Assembly: GCA_963693305.1 (NCBI GenBank)
Contig: OY855907.1
Span: 32,460,301 to 32,524,300, forward strand
Direction: 5' to 3'
From: Meandrina meandrites
Lineage: Eukaryota; Cnidaria; Anthozoa; Scleractinia; Meandrinidae
Length of the DNA stretch: 64,000 nucleotides
A model generated the notes under the pieces. The model was not told where the DNA came from and did no database searches. It saw nothing but the letters and a program-made list of their open reading frames with translations. Position 1 is the stretch's first letter. Each line of letters starts with the position of its first letter. Positions 57,801 through 60,205 of the stretch are shown here, one piece after another. Both the position numbers and the translations under genes were made by a program.

Positions 57801-60156
57801 GCCTCCAAATTCAACATACTGGAGACCACCTTACTGTATTAGCTGAACTGAGTGATTCACCCCTTCCTCATCTTGAACCGGGTGAACTCGCAAGACTTGC
57901 TATTATATTGCTAACAAAAATTTATGTCATCTGTTTACAATTTAGTCTCACAGTCCTTGAAAATATATATGGCTCTTAAATTTTCAACAGGGACAGAAAC
58001 TGACTTCTTTGCTGGAAATCGTGCTTGCAAATGCTTGGAAGGACATTATCGAACCCACATGTTCAACGAATGCTTCAAGTGTGGCCAAGGGGGACTGAAA
58101 TGCCAAGATGATTACGCTTCCTTAAAATCTGGTCACTGGTGGGAATGGCGAAACAAGACGTACCAAGATCGCTACAAACTTTATATTGGAAATCTATTGG
58201 CATCTTCACCAGCCTTAGATGCTTTCAATGTACAATACCCCTTTCCTATACCAATGCCTTATAAATGCCCAACAGAAGAGTCTTGTAAGGGTGGTCTTGA
58301 CTCGCCGTGTGAGAATGGGTACGAAGGTCCACTATGCAGTGTGTGCAGTCCAGGATACTATAAACAGCTGAAACTGTGCACCAGATGCCCATCAAAGAAG
58401 TGGATTGTGGCTCAGTTGTCGATAATTGTGCTCATTGTGTTAATTATCGTTGCCGTTTTGGTGTGGAGGAGCAGAAGAAATAAGAAGGAAGAAGACCACC
58501 TTTTGATAGATAAGTTCTTTTCAAAAGTCAAGATTGTAATTGGCTTCTATCAGGTCACGTATGGTTTGCTGGAGGTGTTTTCTTATATCAAATGGCCTGG
58601 TTCTCTTGAAGTTATCTCCAAGTATTCAGGATTTCTCCAGTTAAATGTCCTGCAAATTGCACCTGCCCAGTGTCTTTTCACTGGATTAAACTTGGATGCC
58701 TTTGGAAGCCTCTTCGCAACGACGGCAATGAATGCTGCTATCATTTGCTTTTCCGGAATCGGTTATGGACTATATAAACTGATTATCTCGAGAAATAGCA
58801 GCCTGGAAGGCGATGAAAAGTCAAGAAGAGTGTCCCAGTCGAAGCAGCTTGTGTACAAAAATGTGTTTTTCTTTCTGTACGTAACGTACCTCAGCACGTG
58901 CTCCAAGACAGCAATTGTCCTTCCTCCTGCTTGCAGAAAGCTTTGCCGAGATGACAAAGAAGCGTTGTGTTCCAAGTACCTGAAAGCAGATTACAGTGTA
59001 CCATGTGAAGGGCAAAAGTACAATCACATGCTTGTCGTGGCATACATTTCTGTTGCCTATATCTTTGCCCTTCCTGCTGCCTCATTTATTGCCCTTTGGA
59101 CACAAAGAAGATCGCAATCAGCCACAGAGAACGCAGGAATGTTGCAGGATATCGCTTCTAGCAAAGAGATGATCTCGGGATTGCGTTTTCTCTTTGAAAA
59201 TTACAAATCGCATTCGTGGTATTGGGAACTGGTTGAAATGACTCGTAAGGTAATTCTTACGTCTGGTCTAATTCTTGTAGGACAGGAAACCAGGTCCTAC
59301 ATTGGTGCGGCATTGGTCATTGCAGGAATGTATGGGATCGCTTTCTCCTGGATCAAACCCATACAAGACGTGATGGAAAATAAATTGATGGCAGCGTCCC
59401 TAGCTGTAACCGTGGTCAACTTAGTTATTGGAGCGGTGAGTAAGATTCCCTCCGAGAATGTAACAGGCTGGATTGGCTCCGACACTGATGCCCTCTTGTT
59501 CAAGATATTGCTGTTCGCAGCAAATTCGTTGGTGATTGGCCTACTTGTTGGTAAGATATTCGTTTGTTTGTTCCACCTTTCTTTTTTCCTTCTTTCTCAA
59601 CATTAGCGATTTTATGGATTTTACCCCGTTGTTGATTCCGTACATACTGCTTAGCTAATTTCCTCTGTACTAAGTAGGAATAAGTAGTGATTTTAATTTA
59701 AGTATAACGTTAAGCTAAAGGGATAACGTGAGAAAGTGTCATCCAGATATGCCTTATACAAAGGACCATAAATATCTGCGAGGTAGTAAGAAGTAGAAAG
59801 ACACAAATAAATACCAAAAATCAAAACAATCATACGTCTTGATCACACTATTAAAATTTTAAATAATTTGCTTTCTCCGGGAAGTAAATACTAGACAGTA
59901 ACACATAGGTTAAGTGTTGAATTCGGCGCACATTTGGACCTAGAGGCACTCATTGGTAGATGTAATATACGTCTGGCAAAATTAAATGCAAACATTTTCA
60001 CTCATATTTTCCAATAGCTTTTTGAATACCCCTTATTTTTTTTCCTTTCTTTCAGTGCAATACGCTTTGCACCTATATGGTTACTTAAAAGAGTGGCGCA
60101 AAAATCCGCACTGCTCTTTTTCTTGCTTCCTCAGTATTAAAGCAGTTTACAATTAA
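9436..60156 (+). CDS. 21-exon gene: LRR ectodomain, GCC2-like, multipass membrane protein
   Basis: Twenty-one exons with GT..AG boundaries join into one open frame of 3,237 nt (1,078 residues) from ATG 9,436 to TAA 60,154-60,156. Domain order: signal-like segment (1-16), LRR N-terminal cap (C17, C21, C23, C37), fifteen LRRs (about 56-414), GCC2/GCC3-like cysteine repeats (about 462-526), a cysteine-rich juxtamembrane region, and about seven or eight membrane helices (about 662-1,045). Every junction from exon 2 to exon 18 is phase 2. The later junctions are phase 1. The architecture suggests a surface receptor or channel-like protein with an LRR ligand-binding ectodomain, which is inference only. 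The membrane part recalls TRP-like multipass proteins of protists and invertebrates but I do not assign a family. 5' UTR exons are not identified. An ATTAAA overlaps the stop codon, and the nearest downstream AATAAA is at about 60,862. Confidence 0.85.
10305..10640. repeat. Degenerate minisatellite
   Basis: Loosely repeated units of roughly 35 bp share a core like CCATTTTGGACCAAAATGG, with much variation. The phrase 'accaaaatagtcaaa' and close variants recur. The open frames here are a by-product of the repeat. Confidence 0.45.
11218..11265. repeat. (ATT)n microsatellite
   Basis: Pure ATT run of about 16 units. It produces a poly-Leu or poly-Tyr open frame that is not a gene. Confidence 0.95.
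11446..11515. repeat. (ATT)n / (ATTATC)n microsatellite
   Basis: ATT units pass into ATTATC-type units before the dispersed repeat that follows. Confidence 0.85.
11515..11680 (+). repeat. Dispersed repeat with GTTAGCCT sub-repeats
   Basis: Degenerate units of about 22-25 bp carry GTTAGCCT or GTTAATCT. The reverse complement of the segment is found at about 52,790-53,020, including the flanking phrase around TTTCTGGCTTGTA. It is a dispersed element with two copies in this window in opposite orientation. Confidence 0.65.
13742..13862 (+). CDS. Exon 2: LRR N-terminal cap
   Basis: An acceptor after CACCAG and a GTAAGT donor bound 121 nt coding for residues 16-56. Cysteines C17, C21, C23 and C37 show the C-x3-C-x-C-x13-C spacing of LRRNT caps, followed by NLTSVP, the usual lead into the first repeat. 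The exon starts in phase 1 and ends in phase 2, setting the phase of every LRR exon after it. Confidence 0.85.
14064..14091. repeat. Perfect 28-bp palindrome
   Basis: GAGTCTAATGCGCA is followed directly by its own reverse complement, with no spacer. It lies in intron 2 and could extrude as a hairpin. No element boundary is evident. Confidence 0.9.
14834..15091 (+). repeat. Tandem duplication unit 1 (exon 3 plus SINE relic)
   Basis: This 258-bp segment recurs at 15,199-15,455 with only about six differences, including one 1-bp deletion. It carries exon 3 and, from about 14,971, a relic related to the body of the SINE at 42,147-42,439. Confidence 0.9.
14858..14929 (+). CDS. Exon 3: LRR 1
   Basis: Seventy-two nt, acceptor TTCGTAG, donor GTAAGC, phase 2 at both ends. 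It encodes [16 protein letters not shown] and onwards, a textbook 24-residue extracellular LRR. The sequence is identical to exon 4. Confidence 0.9.
15199..15455 (+). repeat. Tandem duplication unit 2 (exon 4 plus SINE relic)
   Basis: This is the second copy of 14,834-15,091, offset by 364-365 bp. The exon portion is identical. The few differences lie in the flanks. Confidence 0.9.
15223..15294 (+). CDS. Exon 4: LRR 2 (copy of exon 3)
   Basis: Seventy-two nt identical to exon 3, with the same donor and an acceptor differing by one base upstream. Phase 2 at both ends, so either copy may be skipped without breaking the frame. Confidence 0.88.
16028..16099 (+). CDS. Exon 5: LRR 3
   Basis: Seventy-two nt, acceptor TTTTCTAG, donor GTAAGT, phase 2. 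Encodes [16 protein letters not shown] and onwards. Confidence 0.88.
16214..16262. repeat. Poly-G run with facing C-rich run
   Basis: Eighteen Gs are followed within about 20 bp by two C-rich runs, so the stretch can form a hairpin or G-quadruplex. Its length is probably unreliable in any assembly. Confidence 0.8.
16300..16580 (+). repeat. Dispersed repeat (inverted copy near 46,360-46,600)
   Basis: The phrase GTGGCCAAAAATTGCATTTT and the flanking TTGTAGAATGAGC reappear, reverse-complemented, at about 46,360-46,560. The element's ends are not defined. Confidence 0.5.
16673..16730 (+). pseudogene. Decayed LRR exon
   Basis: After an ATCACAG acceptor-like site, the phase-2 frame reads LDLDQGKL, like the start of the neighbouring LRR exons. 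It then loses the repeat consensus and hits TAA. No donor is present. It is probably a dead member of the exon array. Confidence 0.5.
17225..17290 (-). repeat. Dispersed repeat, minus-strand copy
   Basis: A short element with GGAGCTCCG and a CCTAAATCTAT tail occurs here inverted, and in the + orientation at about 18,185-18,240, 19,145-19,265 and 24,475-24,597. All lie in introns of the LRR gene. Confidence 0.5.
17490..17840 (-). pseudogene. Retroelement coding relic (Penelope-like or GIY-YIG-type retroelement)
   Basis: The minus strand encodes a run including [20 protein letters not shown] and [18 protein letters not shown] recognise this as the segment between reverse transcriptase and the GIY-YIG region in cnidarian retroelements of Penelope-like type. 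The assignment is from memory of the family. Only about 110 residues survive, with no catalytic RT motif, so it is a fragment. Confidence 0.45.
18185..18240 (+). repeat. Dispersed repeat, + copy
   Basis: Same family as 17,225-17,290 and 19,145-19,265 (GGAAGCTCCG and CTAAATCTAT boxes). Confidence 0.45.
18359..18430 (+). CDS. Exon 6: LRR 4
   Basis: Seventy-two nt, acceptor TTGCTAG, donor GTAAGT, phase 2. Encodes [16 protein letters not shown] and onwards. A degenerate repeat relative to exons 3-5 but fully open. Confidence 0.88.
19145..19265 (+). repeat. Dispersed repeat, longer + copy
   Basis: A GGGCCACCGTA box, then GGGAGCTCCGC and CCTAAATCTAT. The same boxes in the same order occur at 24,475-24,597. 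Confidence 0.55.
19768..19839 (+). CDS. Exon 7: LRR 5
   Basis: Seventy-two nt, acceptor TTAATAG, donor GTAATT (weaker than its neighbours), phase 2. Encodes [16 protein letters not shown] and onwards. Confidence 0.85.
20240..20296. repeat. (CCGT)n / (TACG)n microsatellite
   Basis: CCGT units with a short interruption pass into GTAC units. The rest of 19,840-21,460 shows only degenerate dispersed repeats. The segment around 20,735-20,790 resembles 23,890-23,945. Confidence 0.85.
21470..22440 (-). pseudogene. Crypton-type tyrosine recombinase relic (DUF3504-like)
   Basis: Three minus-strand fragments in different frames follow one protein: [19 protein letters not shown], then [17 protein letters not shown] to [14 protein letters not shown], then the catalytic half with [20 protein letters not shown] and [13 protein letters not shown]. 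The last part carries the Arg and the terminal Tyr expected of the tyrosine-recombinase active site, as found in Crypton elements and the domesticated KIAA1958/ZMYM/QRICH relatives. Frames shift near 22,310 and 22,030-22,080, so it is inactive. No intact ends are seen. Confidence 0.75.
22631..23410. mobile_element. MITE with TIRs and TAA target duplication (PIF/Harbinger-like)
   Basis: The ends begin GGCC and share an inverted repeat of about 40 bp (CAAACGCCGCTCCACTCATG is common to both). TAA flanks each side (22,628-22,630 and 23,411-23,413). A 3-bp TWA duplication with GG-starting ends is typical of PIF/Harbinger. It has no coding capacity. Confidence 0.65.
24475..24597 (+). repeat. Dispersed repeat, longer + copy
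   Basis: Same boxes as 19,145-19,265. Upstream sequence (about 24,270-24,400) also resembles 19,060-19,120, so the full element is probably longer. Confidence 0.5.
24618..24689 (+). CDS. Exon 8: LRR 6
   Basis: Seventy-two nt, acceptor TTTCTAG, donor GTAAGT, phase 2. Encodes [16 protein letters not shown]. The usual Pro after the second Leu is Arg here. Confidence 0.88.
24690..25768. other. Intron 8, 5' part: nothing recognised
   Basis: I see no exon or recognisable element before the transposon at 25,769. Confidence 0.4.
26799..27209 (-). pseudogene. Cysteine-protease-like C-terminal fragment inside the transposon
   Basis: An open frame of about 136 codons reads [15 protein letters not shown], then [15 protein letters not shown]. 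This resembles the second half of papain-fold proteases (C76/OTU-like) seen in cnidarian transposons, where an acidic residue two before His forms part of the active site. Here that position is Glu-Ser-His. No ATG is available and the frame stays open upstream through a T-run, so the start and the catalytic Cys are missing or spliced in from elsewhere. The family call is inference. Confidence 0.4.
27672..27872 (-). CDS. Small signal-peptide-like reading frame in the transposon
   Basis: From the ATG near 27,872 the minus strand encodes [20 protein letters not shown], a good hydrophobic leader, followed by about 45 residues without recognised motifs and a stop. It may be a captured first exon or chance. 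I do not recognise it. Confidence 0.25.
28334..28405 (+). CDS. Exon 9: LRR 7
   Basis: Seventy-two nt, acceptor TTGATAG, donor GTAAGC, phase 2. Encodes [16 protein letters not shown] and onwards. Confidence 0.88.
28486..29062 (+). pseudogene. Decayed unidentified coding sequence in intron 9
   Basis: The + strand shows protein-like fragments in shifting frames: [14 protein letters not shown], then [20 protein letters not shown], then from about 28,716 a frame with [19 protein letters not shown] and [15 protein letters not shown] broken by TAA at 28,780 and 28,926. The composition is clearly coding-like. I do not recognise the family. A dead transposon or retrocopy is likely. Confidence 0.45.
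29230..29301 (+). CDS. Exon 10: LRR 8
   Basis: Seventy-two nt, acceptor TCTTTTAG, donor GTAAGT, phase 2. Encodes [16 protein letters not shown] and onwards. Confidence 0.88.
29642..29716 (+). CDS. Exon 11: LRR 9 (25 residues)
   Basis: Seventy-five nt, acceptor TTTATAG, donor GTAAGT, phase 2. Encodes [16 protein letters not shown]. One residue longer than the standard unit, with Asp-Thr replacing the usual Asn-Asn. Confidence 0.85.
30575..32125 (-). pseudogene. Decayed non-LTR retrotransposon (reverse transcriptase region)
   Basis: Minus-strand fragments in several frames follow a LINE polymerase: [20 protein letters not shown] upstream of the palm, then [16 protein letters not shown] where the catalytic FADD-type box has become DLAED, then the downstream [11 protein letters not shown] and [10 protein letters not shown] region. 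Frameshifts break it at several points and one catalytic Asp is changed. The clade is uncertain. Confidence 0.75.
32163..32259 (+). mobile_element. tRNA-derived SINE-like sequence
   Basis: A box-A-like stretch (TGGCCTAGCTCACCAAGAG) and a good box B (GGTTCGATTCC) with a tRNA-like tail GGAGGCA are followed by an AT-rich tail. The cloverleaf is incomplete, so it is a SINE head rather than a tRNA gene. Confidence 0.45.
32302..32894 (-). mobile_element. Penelope-like element fragment with GIY-YIG remnant
   Basis: The insert is bounded by a 13-bp direct repeat TAATCTTTATATT (32,302-32,314 and 32,882-32,894). It carries inverted copies of the Penelope-like end sequence (about 32,349-32,388 and 32,843-32,881). 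In between, the minus strand encodes [15 protein letters not shown] and [16 protein letters not shown], the edges of a GIY-YIG endonuclease domain with the middle deleted. It ends 13 bp before exon 12. Confidence 0.7.
32908..32973 (+). CDS. Exon 12: LRR 10 (22 residues)
   Basis: Sixty-six nt, acceptor ATCTGCAG, donor GTAAGT, phase 2. Encodes [15 protein letters not shown]. Two residues shorter than standard and with Cys-Cys in place of the conserved Phe region. Confidence 0.82.
33366..33536. mobile_element. Short foldback MITE
   Basis: Ends share GCATTCGATTGG then AAATCCGG in inverted orientation. Further inverted ATTTTGAAATCC-type boxes lie inside. About 171 bp, no coding. Target duplication not clear. 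Confidence 0.55.
34061..34126 (+). CDS. Exon 13: LRR 11 (22 residues)
   Basis: Sixty-six nt, acceptor ATTACTAG, donor GTAAGT, phase 2. Encodes [16 protein letters not shown]. The mini-Polinton is inserted 81 bp past its donor. Confidence 0.83.
34208..34993 (+). repeat. Mini-Polinton left terminal inverted repeat
   Basis: Matches 38,064-38,849 in inverted orientation with few mismatches and no net length difference. It contains several TGACGTCA or GATGATGACATCA-type palindromic boxes near the outer end. Its inner end includes the stop codon and last codons of the ATPase gene. Confidence 0.9.
34977..36353 (-). CDS. Zinc-finger A32-like packaging ATPase
   Basis: 458 residues from the ATG at 36,353. 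The open frame extends upstream into the CCA repeat but without homology. An N-terminal C2H2 finger (C5, C8, H21, H26) is followed by an FtsK/HerA-type ATPase: Walker A GMTGSGKS (59-66), Walker [10 protein letters not shown] (130-138), and the conserved [20 protein letters not shown] block (151-170) typical of Polinton and related DNA-virus packaging ATPases. In those relatives the enzyme drives genome packaging into capsids. The C-terminal third is Pro-rich, then basic, and ends in an acidic tail encoded within the TIR. The finger may aid DNA recognition, which is inference. All key motifs are intact. Confidence 0.85.
   Translation of the reverse strand: MSWSCPVCQKEFSRKDSMQRHISSKHSTSGLPPFQAMPISREKCQRFHLEHPFTCMVAGMTGSGKSVWVKSLLQQAQKAIYPPPERIVWCYSQWQPAYSELLMTIPGIEFVKGIPENLEQDSYFDVNIRNLIAIDDQMIEAGGDNRVVNLFTKRSHHRNLSVIYIVQNLFHQGKGNRSISLNSHYLVLFKNPRDKLQILTLAKQMYPGQTAWFMKQYEDAVQRPFGYLFVDLKPTTQDSCRLRTNVLPGEERFDKGDMGDNVSQELFKYLKQQKLMAPSVIPQMQRLEHNMDNLLYRTDLPDYDKARQYMQLQNKFLTYKHQLNSIPEVAVLTQERKPNSTSDPTGNVSTVPVPVQEPPVTIPAAPVQAPNVEPTFKAADPQLITSMAASTPLPPSLHPSMLTPPPTVEMSPPKKRKRPQIRLVNYLDDKPKRPSRQSRRLHRSSHYKYSKTQDEDNY
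36354..36837. promoter_or_regulatory. Divergent intergenic region with CCA-rich tandem repeat
   Basis: Four units (starting about 36,421, 36,513, 36,591 and 36,670) share CCATTATATTTCTATT plus TTTAACC, separated by CCA/CCG runs, period 78-92 bp. The region sits between the leftward ATPase and the rightward genes, so it must hold both promoters. The ATTATATTT boxes are TATA-like on inspection only. Confidence 0.6.
36838..37164 (+). CDS. 108-residue Polinton-type small protein (core-protein-like)
   Basis: From the ATG at 36,838. Helical and basic in the first 85 residues ([20 protein letters not shown], then a Lys-rich segment), then EGGGF and a hydrophobic tail ([14 protein letters not shown]). 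Small proteins of this layout accompany Polintons and adintovirus-like elements and are compared with adenoviral minor core proteins. The Gly-Gly-Gly before the tail looks like an adenovirus-type protease site, but no protease is encoded here. Family membership is from recall and the function is inferred. It lies 61 bp upstream of the next gene in the same direction. Confidence 0.6.
   Translation: MSRVVKNNRGFLQLLADCPTHQREFLLKTATPQQIHALVQIIYNVLKENIPISEENRLKLIPYKDALLKLAEADVPFKTKKQVLVQEGGGFVQEFLTPVISSLGFLML
37226..38080 (+). CDS. 284-residue acidic zinc-ribbon protein of the mini-Polinton
   Basis: ATG at 37,226. Residues 1-30 acidic. Residues 31-135 form a globular segment ([20 protein letters not shown], then a helical region). 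Residues 138-195 are almost wholly Glu/Asp/Ser. The C-terminal part has four C-x2-C pairs (205/208, 221/224, 233/236, 254/257), so two or more zinc ribbons. I recall proteins like this from Polinton-type elements of aquatic animals but know no function. DNA or RNA binding is plausible. The last codons lie in the right TIR, and the protein ends in ENEDDY. Confidence 0.7.
   Translation: MKRKIDWHEEEESGQEDSTTSDEESDTEEPRIKDVLNELSQAVSRKRASELLHSMATSKDILFWTPRGQLLRNQRIIPVTNISELVEYVLLPHNDDVAKPRALNTFMEGLAELGVNKRLIKNKKVLSDILQKEQVFRDEEENNEADDGNSTDSSEEEETASESSQPEETHETEENDDSDSEEEEEADISDSENSTFIKEKVVNPCQHCEGQNVYDTAVMKCTKCFWVDNHKICPICNHKIPLDRKHGEHSLRRCYDCGAITHKNEKTSKVTYYLPSNEENEDDY
38064..38849 (-). repeat. 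Mini-Polinton right terminal inverted repeat
   Basis: Inverted copy of 34,208-34,993. It carries the stop codon and final codons of the 284-residue protein, so both transcription units end inside identical sequence. Confidence 0.9.
39150..39535 (+). pseudogene. LINE reverse-transcriptase fragment (CR1/L2-like)
   Basis: Encodes [32 protein letters not shown], and [12 protein letters not shown]. This is the segment just before the RT palm in CR1/L2-type LINEs. It is open for about 100 codons but truncated at both ends. Confidence 0.6.
39541..40398. other. Intron 13 stretch with simple repeats
   Basis: Contains GT/GTAT runs (about 39,730-39,750), a C-rich run with ACAC repeats (39,796-39,855), and a short duplication around TTAATATATTTGTAA (about 39,640 and 39,766). 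No exon or element is recognised in the rest. Confidence 0.5.
40399..41405. mobile_element. ~1-kb element with long diverged terminal inverted repeats
   Basis: The outer ~220 bp at each end match in inverted orientation with many differences. Shared boxes include AAGGTGGCTC-like termini, ATATCACGTGAT and TCGAATTTTAG. No reading frame is recognised. Target duplication is unclear. Confidence 0.55.
41651..41740 (+). CDS. Exon 14: LRR 12 (30 residues)
   Basis: Ninety nt, acceptor CCTTCAG, donor GTGAGT, phase 2. Begins like a normal unit ([16 protein letters not shown]), then has an atypical polar tail ([11 protein letters not shown]). Either a divergent LRR or extended by use of a later donor. 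Confidence 0.65.
42112..42474 (-). mobile_element. tRNA-derived SINE with 35-bp target duplication
   Basis: The SINE body (42,147-42,439) reads on the minus strand: box A TGGCCTAATGGTTAG, box B GGTTCGAGCCC, then a ~200-bp body and a GGTAAGGTAAAGGTAA-type tail on the + strand side. The flanks 42,112-42,146 and 42,440-42,474 are the same 35 bp with one mismatch. Related body relics lie beside exons 3 and 4. Confidence 0.8.
42868..42939 (+). CDS. Exon 15: LRR 13
   Basis: Seventy-two nt, acceptor TTCACTAG, donor GTAAGT, phase 2. Encodes [16 protein letters not shown], a slightly different class of repeat that resembles C-terminal LRRs. Confidence 0.83.
43085..43601. mobile_element. MITE with GGGCC termini
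   Basis: Ends share GGGCC[G/A]ATTCGC in inverted orientation. The flanks are CTAA on the left and TTAA on the right, compatible with a mutated TTAA duplication (piggyBac-like). No coding. Confidence 0.45.
43635..44565. mobile_element. Candidate MITE
   Basis: ATTATTATATCTCTCA at the left and TGAGAGATATAATAAAT at the right form short inverted ends about 900 bp apart. A second small inverted repeat follows (about 44,548-44,670). No protein is recognised inside. Confidence 0.35.
45268..45477 (-). mobile_element. Rearranged minus-strand copy of the hammerhead element
   Basis: Three blocks match the neighbouring + unit in inverted orientation: 45,268-45,362 with 45,491-45,585 (95 bp), 45,406-45,477 with 45,597-45,668 (72 bp), and 45,369-45,404 with about 45,966-46,001. 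Read in its own sense the order is a circular permutation of the + unit, with the ribozyme section deleted. Confidence 0.7.
45478..46013 (+). mobile_element. Retrozyme-like unit with hammerhead ribozyme
   Basis: TTGCAGCATTGTTTGTCATT occurs at about 45,478 and again at about 45,995, giving a 517-bp period as in a unit cut from a tandem or circular template. It contains a hammerhead at 45,873-45,917 and a 13-bp GC-rich stem (45,737-45,749 with 45,773-45,785). No protein is encoded. Small hammerhead-bearing non-autonomous retroelements (retrozymes) are known in metazoans including cnidarians. Assignment here is by inference. Confidence 0.65.
45873..45917 (+). ncRNA. Type I hammerhead ribozyme
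   Basis: Stem I ACCGTG (45,873-45,878) pairs with CACGGT (45,912-45,917). Core box CTGATGA is 45,879-45,885. Stem II is GTTC/GAAC with a 6-nt loop. Core box GAAA is 45,900-45,903. A short stem III (AC..GT, loop AGCT, or 4 bp ACAG/CTGT) precedes the cleavage triplet GTC, so the predicted cut follows C45,911. All invariant core bases are present. The short stem III is the form reported in retrozymes and Penelope-like elements. Confidence 0.8.
46360..46600 (-). repeat. Dispersed repeat (inverted copy of 16,300-16,580)
   Basis: The reverse complement carries TTGTAGAATGAGC and GTGGCCAAAAATTGCATTTT as in intron 5. The surrounding 46,014-46,980 shows nothing else. Confidence 0.45.
46985..47103. mobile_element. 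Small foldback MITE
   Basis: GAGAGTGTTTCATCACATTT at 46,987-47,006 and its exact reverse complement at 47,082-47,101. About 120 bp. Confidence 0.55.
47261..47335 (+). CDS. Exon 16: LRR 14
   Basis: Seventy-five nt, acceptor TTGACAG, donor GTAATT, phase 2. Encodes [16 protein letters not shown]. The LRR consensus is weak, but phase, length and position fit the array. Confidence 0.7.
47514..47585 (-). tRNA. tRNA-Thr(GGT)-like, copy 1
   Basis: Seventy-two nt without intron, D arm GCTC..GAGC, T arm ACGGG-TTCGAAT-CCCGT, anticodon position GGT. Relative to copies 2 and 3, base 4 is C and mispairs with A69. Position 33 is C, not the near-universal T, and the pair 31-39 is A-C, so function is doubtful. 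Confidence 0.6.
47624..47695 (+). tRNA. tRNA-Thr(GGT)-like, copy 2
   Basis: Seventy-two nt, perfect 7-bp acceptor stem (GGCTTCA with TGAAGCC), good A and B boxes, and a run of T after the gene as Pol III terminator (about 47,701-47,709). Anticodon loop has C33 and an A-C mismatch at 31-39. Could also be a tRNA-like repeat head. Confidence 0.65.
47875..47946 (+). tRNA. tRNA-Thr(GGT)-like, copy 3
   Basis: Identical in sequence to copy 2, with the same T-run terminator after it (about 47,952-47,960). 179 bp separate the two. Confidence 0.65.
48022..48101. repeat. (ATT)n microsatellite
   Basis: About 26 ATT units directly after the third tRNA unit. The following 48,102-48,990 shows no recognised gene. 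Confidence 0.95.
48993..49197. repeat. 15-bp minisatellite
   Basis: About thirteen 15-bp units of the form AGGCATCACGCAAAC/G with few substitutions. The unit length is a multiple of three and lacks stops, so several frames on both strands stay open, giving spurious His/Arg or Met/Cys-rich proteins. Confidence 0.9.
49629..49685 (+). CDS. Exon 17: LRR 15 (19 residues, truncated)
   Basis: Fifty-seven nt, acceptor TTTTTCAG, donor GTTAGT, phase 2. Encodes [16 protein letters not shown]. Weakest of the array, identified by position, phase and the Leu-rich start. An alternative donor GTATAT three bases later would break the phase. Confidence 0.6.
49709..49737. repeat. 29-base poly-G run
   Basis: Uninterrupted G run 23 bp past the exon 17 donor. 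Length is likely unreliable. Could form a G-quadruplex in the nascent transcript. The remaining intron 17 to 50,846 shows only an ATT run at 50,661-50,693. Confidence 0.9.
50847..51052 (+). CDS. Exon 18: linker and first GCC2-like cysteine repeat
   Basis: 206 nt, acceptor TTCTAG, donor GTAACT, phase 2 in and phase 1 out. After a polar linker with an NVT glycosylation site, residues 461-484 read [20 protein letters not shown], the C-P-x-G-x-(F/Y) pattern of GCC2/GCC3 (ephrin-receptor-like) repeats. Confidence 0.85.
51511..51593. repeat. (AAT)n microsatellite
   Basis: Interrupted then pure AAT run, followed within 50 bp by the hammerhead-like hairpin. Confidence 0.9.
51629..51690 (+). ncRNA. 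Degenerate hammerhead-like motif
   Basis: CTGAAGA (51,639-51,645), one extra A, a perfect 7-bp hairpin GGAAGGC-CGT-GCCTTCC, then GAAA (51,664-51,667) and an AT-rich short hairpin. The order matches hammerhead core boxes as found in Penelope-like ends. The extra A and a poor stem I argue against activity. Confidence 0.35.
51860..51925 (-). repeat. Dispersed repeat (inverted copy of about 13,520-13,580)
   Basis: The reverse complement shares AAGTAGTTTATGGTAAGAGT and TACTCCTGCTGGC with intron 1. The following 51,930-52,740 shows nothing recognised. Confidence 0.5.
52790..53020 (-). repeat. Dispersed repeat (inverted copy of 11,515-11,680)
   Basis: The same GGCTAACC-type sub-repeats and the TTTCTGGCTTGTA box occur in reverse orientation. 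The following 53,020-54,180 holds no recognised gene. Confidence 0.6.
54182..54270. repeat. (AAT)n microsatellite
   Basis: About 28 AAT units with few interruptions. Confidence 0.95.
54606..54667. repeat. 62-bp near-perfect hairpin
   Basis: Two 29-bp arms beginning GGTGTCCAATTACAGG with two mismatches and a 4-bp loop (GTAG). Each arm itself repeats CCAATTACA. Confidence 0.8.
54755..54832. repeat. (AAT)n microsatellite
   Basis: Interrupted AAT run. The following stretch to 56,007 has no recognised gene. It ends with closely spaced CACGTGA and GACGTCA boxes (about 55,800-55,845). Confidence 0.9.
56008..56119. repeat. 112-bp palindrome
   Basis: AAAACCAAATTGATTGCAAG starts the left arm, and its reverse complement ends the right arm. 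The match is perfect apart from a 4-bp insertion (GGCT) in the left arm and a few differences near the centre, which is itself the palindrome TTTATTGGCCAATAAA. It keeps a frame open by chance. Confidence 0.9.
56313..56438 (+). CDS. Exon 19: second GCC2-like cysteine repeat
   Basis: 126 nt, acceptor TCTTTTCAG, donor GTAAAG, phase 1 at both ends. Encodes [21 protein letters not shown] and CKSCPLG, the cysteine spacing of GCC2/GCC3 repeats. It is symmetric in phase, so it can be skipped or duplicated. Confidence 0.88.
   Translation: MGFILTPSATWAKPARDVQMVLLLHMTKHQENNIAIASLVP
57516..57704. mobile_element. MITE with TATCACCCAACTAGT termini
   Basis: TATCACCCAACTAGT at the left and its reverse complement at the right, 189 bp. 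Just upstream (about 57,469-57,512) lies a separate hairpin (AACAATTAGACCC with GGGTCTAATTGTT). No coding. Confidence 0.7.
57991..59550 (+). CDS. Exon 20: cysteine-rich region and multipass membrane domain
   Basis: 1,560 nt, acceptor TTCAACAG, donor GTAAGA, phase 1 at both ends. Residues 526-1,045. About 130 extracellular residues include paired cysteines ([31 protein letters not shown]). Then come a strong helix [20 protein letters not shown] (about 664-683), a basic linker and further hydrophobic segments near 766-791, 817-835, 872-895, 946-979, 991-1,008 and 1,026-1,045. A cysteine-containing loop (about 836-875) sits between two helices. The reading frame also runs upstream into the intron without homology. 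The layout suggests a channel-like or receptor-like membrane core. Confidence 0.88.
60056..60156 (+). CDS. Exon 21: C-terminal cytoplasmic tail and stop
   Basis: Acceptor TCTTTCAG. It completes the split Val codon and encodes [20 protein letters not shown] and 12 more residues before TAA. Frame and phase continue exon 20 exactly. The segment is short, basic and Cys-containing. Confidence 0.8.
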
Positions 60157-60205
60157 AAATACATTCCCTTTTTCAACAACTCGACCATTGATATACAAAT
60201 TATAC

